Positions 60,474-64,000 of a DNA stretch of 64,000 nt are shown one piece after another. A program made the translations under genes and the position numbers. This stretch comes from Maritalea sp049801075 (lineage in GTDB: Bacteria; Pseudomonadota; Alphaproteobacteria; Rhizobiales; Devosiaceae), in assembly GCF_049801075.1 (NCBI RefSeq), contig NZ_JBNAGG010000003.1, positions 1 to 64,000 on the forward strand, in the 5' to 3' direction. Within the stretch, counting starts at the first letter, position 1; every line of letters starts with the position of its first letter. The notes beneath the pieces are model-generated. The model searched no databases, had not been told where the DNA came from, and saw only the letters and a program-made list of their open reading frames with translations.

Positions 60474-60659
60474 CTAATTTTCGACATGTTCTGGCTTGTC
60501 ACCATGTTCGGTTTCGGCAAATTCGCGCAGTTCATTTTCGCTCATACTGTCATACATTTCTTTGGCTGCGCCTTCTAGACCGCTGACATTCATGTCTCCG
60601 CGCTTGGCGGCCAATGCCATGCCAGCGGCTTTCTGCTGTGCTTTAGATTTTGCGGGCAT
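60474..60659 (-). CDS. DUF3008 small stress-type protein
   Basis: This 61-aa hydrophilic protein starts MPAKSKAQQKAAGMALAAKR and continues EMYDSMSENELREFA, the DUF3008 pattern. An ATG far upstream (60779) would add an unlike N-terminus. Proteins of this type are often stress-associated; function unproven. The 60310-60473 gap before it shows no further gene. Confidence 0.82.
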   Translation of the reverse strand: MPAKSKAQQKAAGMALAAKRGDMNVSGLEGAAKEMYDSMSENELREFAETEHGDKPEHVEN

Positions 60660-60717
60660 GTCTGGCTCCCGTACATTGGCACCGCCGCGCCAAATGCGGC
60701 GCAGCGGCTTGAAGTTG

Positions 60718-61086
60718 CTAGATAAAATAAGGTGGTGTGCCGAAGTGATGATAGACGCGATGCTCAAACTCGCGGTCATTCAACGCTGTGACCTCTTCAG
60801 CTGAGAAGGTTGGAGCCGACTTCAGCTGCTCTTCGGGCACATCGAGTTTGTAGCCACCAAGTTCAGTGTCGTAATCGAGCTTTTCCCATGGCACGGTGTG
60901 ATAATCCTCGCCCATGCCCAGAAAGCCACCGATGGACAGGATCGCGTGCGCCACTTTACCAGTACGCTTGTTGATCATCACGGATTTCACCGTGCCCATT
61001 TTCTCGCCTGCAACATCGTAAACCTTTGTACCGTCTACTTTTTCTGCGGCGATCAGATCATGTGTTTCGTCGAGTACAATTTGCAT
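60718..61086 (-). CDS. PRC-barrel domain protein
   Basis: This protein of about 122 aa has one PRC-barrel domain (ADKVYDVAGEKMGTVKSV-like; here KVYDVAGEKMGTVKSVMIN, then GKVAHAILSIGGFLGMG and DYHTVPWEKL). The ribosome site GGAGGAAG lies 5 nt before ATG 61086; a longer frame from 61200 is rejected. PRC-barrels serve in RNA metabolism or as general protein adaptors; here probably a stress or envelope function. Confidence 0.85.
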   Translation of the reverse strand: MQIVLDETHDLIAAEKVDGTKVYDVAGEKMGTVKSVMINKRTGKVAHAILSIGGFLGMGEDYHTVPWEKLDYDTELGGYKLDVPEEQLKSAPTFSAEEVTALNDREFEHRVYHHFGTPPYFI

Positions 61087-61244
61087 TTCTTCCTCCTTTC
61101 GTCGCCTCAATGGCGACAGATGAGATGCAAGAAAAACGCGCAGCTCGCGTTTTTGGTTCCCAAACTTTTTACGCAAGATATTGCGGAGGCTGAGGAACAA
61201 TCCGCATTGCTTAGCGTTGCGCCAACAACCAAAGGAGCAGAAAA

Positions 61245-61457
61245 ATGGCCAATAAATTCATTATATTAGGCATTGCAGCGCTGCTTTGTGCGGGCGCATC
61301 TTTGCTGGTGGAAACATTCATTTTCGGTGGTGGGGTTAACCCAGATCGGATTGTGCAAGAAAGCTTCTTTTTGCCACTTAGCTTCATCCTGCTGCTCATT
61401 TCAGGTGCATTCCTGATTATTGGCAGCATGATCAAGGTGGCGCGGGCGAGCAATTAG
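61245..61457 (+). CDS. small two-helix membrane protein
   Basis: This 70-aa protein is mostly two hydrophobic helices (about 5-23 and 43-62: FIILGIAALLCAGASLLV and PLSFILLLISGAFLIIGSMI) joined by a short polar loop. AAAGGAG lies 7 nt before the ATG. No family is recognised; it lies divergent from the PRC-barrel gene and converges on the fasciclin gene. Confidence 0.7.
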   Translation: MANKFIILGIAALLCAGASLLVETFIFGGGVNPDRIVQESFFLPLSFILLLISGAFLIIGSMIKVARASN

Positions 61458-61612
61458 GTTCCATAAAACTGAAATCGACGCCAGAATTTTATCAGAATTC
61501 TAGAAAATTATTGCGAATTTATACAGAGATTGCTTTGGAATTTCAGTGAATTCTTTTCTGGTCAGTTTGCATCAGAAAGTGCCAACTTATTTGACACTGC
61601 AATTTTGCATGA

Positions 61613-61644
61613 AAAAGCGGCGCCACCGCGGTGGGGCCGCTTTT
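61613..61644. terminator. bidirectional terminator between convergent genes
   Basis: AAAAGCGGC at 61613-61621 pairs with GCCGCTTTT at 61636-61644, and CCACC inside pairs with GGTGG. The A-run/T-run ends let it work in both directions, for the small membrane protein and the fasciclin gene. Confidence 0.85.
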
Positions 61645-61673
61645 CTGCCTAGGTCGAGGGACGAACCTAAAGC

Positions 61674-62189
61674 TTAATGACAGGCAGGGCGCGTGCCGGG
61701 CAGGAGGACTTTGTCGATCACATGGATCACGCCATTGTCCGCATGGATGTTGGCAACGACCACATTGGCCACATCGCCTGTACCATCAGCAATGGTGACA
61801 CCGCTGCCATCAGAAGTGATGCACAGGCGTTCGCTGGTCAAAACCGGCTTGAAATAGTTCGAACCGTGCGGGAAATCAGCGGCACGCAACAGACGATCAT
61901 CAACGTGATAGAGCAACACATTGGTGAGCTGATCTTTGTTTTCCGGCTTGAGCAATGTTTCAACTGTGCCCTCGGGCAAAGCGTCGAAAGCTGAGTTGAG
62001 CGGGGCATAGACGGTGAATGGACCGTCTGAGTTCAAAGTGTCGACCAAGCCAGCGGCAGACACAGCAGCGACGAGGGTTGAAAAGCGGTCGTCGTCAGAA
62101 GCGATTTCAACGATGGTTTGCGCTTGCGCAGCTGTGGTGAGCGCGAAAGCTGTGGCAATTGTGGCCACGATCTTGCGGATGGATTTCAT
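61674..62189 (-). CDS. exported fasciclin (FAS1) domain protein
   Basis: This 171-aa protein has a signal peptide (KIVATIATAFALTTAAQA) and one FAS1 domain: FSTLVAAVSAAGLVDTL, GPFTVYAPLNSAFDAL, LLYHVDDRLLRA and NGVIHVIDKVLLP. FAS1 proteins mediate adhesion or matrix contact at the cell surface. Monocistronic; a terminator lies downstream and a hairpin 62 bp upstream. Confidence 0.9.
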   Translation of the reverse strand: MKSIRKIVATIATAFALTTAAQAQTIVEIASDDDRFSTLVAAVSAAGLVDTLNSDGPFTVYAPLNSAFDALPEGTVETLLKPENKDQLTNVLLYHVDDRLLRAADFPHGSNYFKPVLTSERLCITSDGSGVTIADGTGDVANVVVANIHADNGVIHVIDKVLLPGTRPACH

Positions 62190-62250
62190 TGTACTTACCT
62201 TTGTTTGGCTAAGCGCCGTAATTGATGTTTGCAGACCAATTAACGGTAAT

Positions 62251-62279
62251 GCGCGGGTTCTGGATCACGGAACCCGCGC
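62251..62279. repeat. perfect palindromic hairpin upstream of the fasciclin gene
   Basis: GCGCGGGTTC and GAACCCGCGC form a 10-bp stem with a 9-base loop (TGGATCACG). It has no T-run, so it is not a normal terminator. It is the first of four palindromes within 770 bp. Confidence 0.55.
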
Positions 62280-62451
62280 GCTTAGCGCCGCTTTTCAGGT
62301 AAACAATCTGTTGTCAAAGTCGCTGTTTGATCGATTTTCGTTGACGATGTTACGGAAGTTGATCGTGTGAACATGTGTGTTGCGGCGCGCAGTTTCCGTC
62401 AGGTTTCGCGCAGCGGACAGTACATCCGCCAGCCGCCAATGCTGCATGGAT

Positions 62452-62470
62452 CCTCGGGTCAGGCCCGAGG
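62452..62470. repeat. REP-like palindrome P1
   Basis: CCTCGGG-TCAGG-CCCGAGG is a 7-bp stem with a 5-base loop. It belongs to a group of short palindromes with loop TCA(A/G)G seen here. Confidence 0.6.
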
Positions 62471-62581
62471 ATGACCCGGTGGTGGGGTTGATGACCTGCC
62501 AAGGCCGTTTGCACAGGCGCGTTAGGAACTTGCTAGCGCTTATGATGTGCGGGCTTGCTGGCTCTGCCAAGGTTTTCACAC

Positions 62582-62858
62582 GCCGCCATCGTTCGCTGTG
62601 CTCCCATTTTTCTGCCCTCGCGCCGGACAGGCTGGCCCGGCACCCCGGCTCTTTGTCGCGCCGCCGTCGTTCGCTTTGCTCACTACCCCGGCACCCCCGC
62701 CATTTTTTCTTGCCGCCACCGGTCGCTGCGCTCCCGTCCCCGGCACCCCCGGCTCTTTTTTCGCGCCGCCGTCGTTCGCGGTGCTCACTACCCCGGCACC
62801 CCCGCCATTTTTTCTTGCCGCCACCGGTCGCTGCGCTCCCGTCCCCGGCACCCCCGCC
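62582..62858. repeat. tandem repeat array (52-53 bp units, 105-bp higher-order copy)
   Basis: Units beginning GCCGCC(G/A)(T/C)CG start at 62582, 62660, 62712, 62765 and 62817. Units 2-3 (from 62660) are duplicated as units 4-5 (from 62765) with a 105-bp period and about two base differences. Each unit has a GC-rich block (CCCCGGCACCCCCG) and a T-rich tail. 62471-62581 and 62859-62910 around it hold no gene I can support; the long frames through the array are by-products. Confidence 0.75.
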
Positions 62859-62910
62859 AATGTGTGCCCCGCTAATATGCTGTGCAGGGCGAAGCAACAC
62901 CCCTCACGTC

Positions 62911-62933
62911 ATTACCAGACTTGATCCGGTAAT
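62911..62933. repeat. REP-like palindrome P2
   Basis: ATTACC at the left pairs with GGTAAT at the right around an imperfect core (AGACTTGATCC). Its reverse complement shares CCGGATCAAGTC with palindrome P3. Confidence 0.5.
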
Positions 62934-62996
62934 CCATGTAGCGGTTGTAACAAAGCATAGAGACGGATGTAGTGCTCGTTCACCATTGCTGGGTGG

Positions 62997-63015
62997 CCCC
63001 GGATCAAGTCCGGGG
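62997..63015. repeat. REP-like palindrome P3
   Basis: CCCCGGA-TCAAG-TCCGGGG is a 7-bp stem with the 5-base loop TCAAG. The core GGATCAAGTCC equals that of P2 in reverse orientation. Confidence 0.6.
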
Positions 63016-63052
63016 CGGTCGAGAGGAGGTTGGCGCTCTGCAAACGGGGATG

Positions 63053-63505
63053 TTACGCCTCGCGGCACGGGACCAGGCAGGTCCACTTTTGGGTGGCGAC
63101 GAGCTTGCCGGTGTCGAGATTGACCGTGTTCAGCAAAATGCCGACATAGCCGCGCGGGGCGGTGCGGGATTTGGTGAGCTCGACGATTTCGCCCTTCACC
63201 GTGACGCTTTCGCCCGGATAGACCGGGGCGGCGAATTTTAGGTCGTCAATACGCATACCAATCAAGGGGTTTTTTCCGAAGGGCTTGATCAGCGCCATGA
63301 GGCGCATGGTGGCGGAAAGGGTTTGCCAGCCGGAGGCGATGATGGTGCCGAAGGGGCCATCTTTCGCCTCGTCCTCATTCACATGGATGAATTGAGGGTC
63401 ATATTCTGAAGCGAATTCGTGCACTTTTTCGGCTGTCAGCGTGTAGGTTTCGGTTTCGAATTTTTCGCCGAGGGTCAAATCTTCAAAATAACGGGTCTTT
63501 GTCAT
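63053..63505 (-). CDS. MaoC-family dehydratase
   Basis: This protein of about 150 aa has a hot-dog fold with catalytic Asp and His in FASEYDPQFIHVNEDEA (about 32-48) and the conserved FKFAAPVYPGESV-like strand (LKFAAPVYPGESVTVKG). These enzymes hydrate enoyl-CoA thioesters. Start ATG 63505 is chosen; upstream in-frame codons overlap the LysR gene and read unlike the family. It overlaps the LysR gene end, so they may share a transcript. Confidence 0.85.
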   Translation of the reverse strand: MTKTRYFEDLTLGEKFETETYTLTAEKVHEFASEYDPQFIHVNEDEAKDGPFGTIIASGWQTLSATMRLMALIKPFGKNPLIGMRIDDLKFAAPVYPGESVTVKGEIVELTKSRTAPRGYVGILLNTVNLDTGKLVATQKWTCLVPCREA

Positions 63506-64000
63506 GCTCTTGCTTTCAGGCGCTGTTGCACATCTTTGGTGATGAAATCGGCCACCGTGCGCACACGGGTCAAATGGGCCAAATCTTCGTGAATGGTGAG
63601 CCACAGATCGCGCTTGATCTCCACCTCATCGGGCAGGATGGGAATCAGGTTGGTGTGATCTTTAGCGATATAATCAGGCAGGATGCAGACCCCGGCCCCA
63701 TCAACCGCCAATTGCACTTGCACATGCAGGCTGGTGGCGGTGAGGTGGGCTTTGAGCGAGGGGTCAACGCTGGGGATATAATCCAGTTCTTTGTCGAAAA
63801 TCATGTCGGGAATATAGCCGATGCCGCGCACGCGCTTCAGGTCGCGGCGGGTGACGATTTCCGCGTGATTATCGAGATAGGTTTGCGCGCCATAAATATG
63901 CAGGGCATAGGACGCGATCTTTCGGATCTTCACGCGGCCGGTTTGCGGCCGTGAGCCGGTGATCACAAAATCAGCTTCGCGCTTGGAGAGCGAGAAGTTG
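63502..64000 (-). CDS. LysR-family regulator, partial (N-terminus outside window)
   Basis: The last 166 codons of a LysR-type effector domain run to the window edge: FSLSKREADFVITGSRP, then RKIASYALHIYGAQTYLDNH and VDGAGVCILPDYIAKDH. The HTH half lies beyond 64000. Its stop overlaps the start of the MaoC dehydratase gene. Confidence 0.88.
   Translation of the reverse strand, partial: NFSLSKREADFVITGSRPQTGRVKIRKIASYALHIYGAQTYLDNHAEIVTRRDLKRVRGIGYIPDMIFDKELDYIPSVDPSLKAHLTATSLHVQVQLAVDGAGVCILPDYIAKDHTNLIPILPDEVEIKRDLWLTIHEDLAHLTRVRTVADFITKDVQQRLKARA

Noticed and set aside
62582..62858. CRISPR array
   Set aside because: Units are directly adjacent without unique spacers, and no cas genes are near.
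62377..63123. 248-codon plus-strand frame across the tandem repeats and palindromes
   Set aside because: Its residues (RR/PAPP runs) come from the repeats and palindromes; there is no ribosome site or family match. The minus-strand frame 62295-62900 was rejected for the same reason.

Overview
The window reads as chromosomal DNA of an alphaproteobacterium, probably a marine or host-associated member of the Hyphomicrobiales. Three things support this: an imuA-imuB-dnaE2 mutagenesis cassette preceded by a perfect GTTC-N7-GTTC LexA box (the alphaproteobacterial SOS box), the gene repertoire (BioMNY, IlvD/Edd sugar-acid dehydratase, UgpC-type sugar ABC transporters), and moderate GC content. The genus is not determined. 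No rRNA, tRNA or CRISPR array was recognised.

Accessory region (1-16.7 kb). An IS1111-group IS110 element with exact 14-bp subterminal inverted repeats has a non-coding 3' segment where a bridge/seek RNA is expected. It is followed by a Fic enzyme with a small VbhA-like antitoxin, and by a catalytic-domain-only tyrosine recombinase. Next is the most interesting block: a 988-aa protein with two GHKL ATPase domains, a divergent receiver-domain partner, and a convergent C5 DNA methyltransferase. This is a candidate nucleic-acid surveillance or defence module (function inferred). A four-gene operon of exported proteins follows (vWA, a small hypothetical, SH3, and a 1204-aa protein with a deaminase-like HAE signature). 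A divergent HTH-TM-YARHG membrane protein may regulate it.

Redox and sugar metabolism (17-27.4 kb). A LysR-linked operon encodes VOC, Old Yellow Enzyme, cupin and MDR oxidoreductase proteins and contains a collapsed SDR gene. An IS3 transposase relic and a NYN/LOTUS protein follow. A GH42 beta-galactosidase, SDR and IlvD/Edd dehydratase operon faces an IclR regulator, with two palindromic operators between them.

DNA damage and deoxy-sugar use (27.4-46.7 kb). The SOS-controlled imuABC mutasome is followed by a LacI-regulated operon with an ABC sugar importer and a GH151/GHL6-type putative alpha-L-fucosidase. Next is a catabolic operon: mutarotase, split UxaA-type dehydratase, 2-keto-3-deoxy-L-fuconate-type dehydrogenase and FAH-family diketo-acid hydrolase. 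Together they suggest import of an L-fucose-like sugar or fucoside and its non-phosphorylative breakdown. A Gfo/Idh/MocA oxidoreductase and an IclR regulator flank the operon.

Aromatic and biotin region (46.8-60.3 kb). A full homoprotocatechuate meta-cleavage set (HpaF, E, D, a succinate-semialdehyde dehydrogenase, G, H, I) faces its MarR regulator HpaR. The biotin ECF transporter genes bioY, bioM and bioN form one tightly overlapping operon with DUF1284, acyl-CoA ligase, degenerate thiolase and MaoC-like genes; this acyl-CoA module has no obvious published role.

Right end (60.4-64 kb). This part has small stress-type proteins (DUF3008, PRC-barrel, a two-TM protein), a secreted fasciclin protein, and an 860-bp gene-free stretch with palindromes and a near-perfect 105-bp tandem duplication. 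It ends with a MaoC dehydratase and a LysR gene cut by the window edge.
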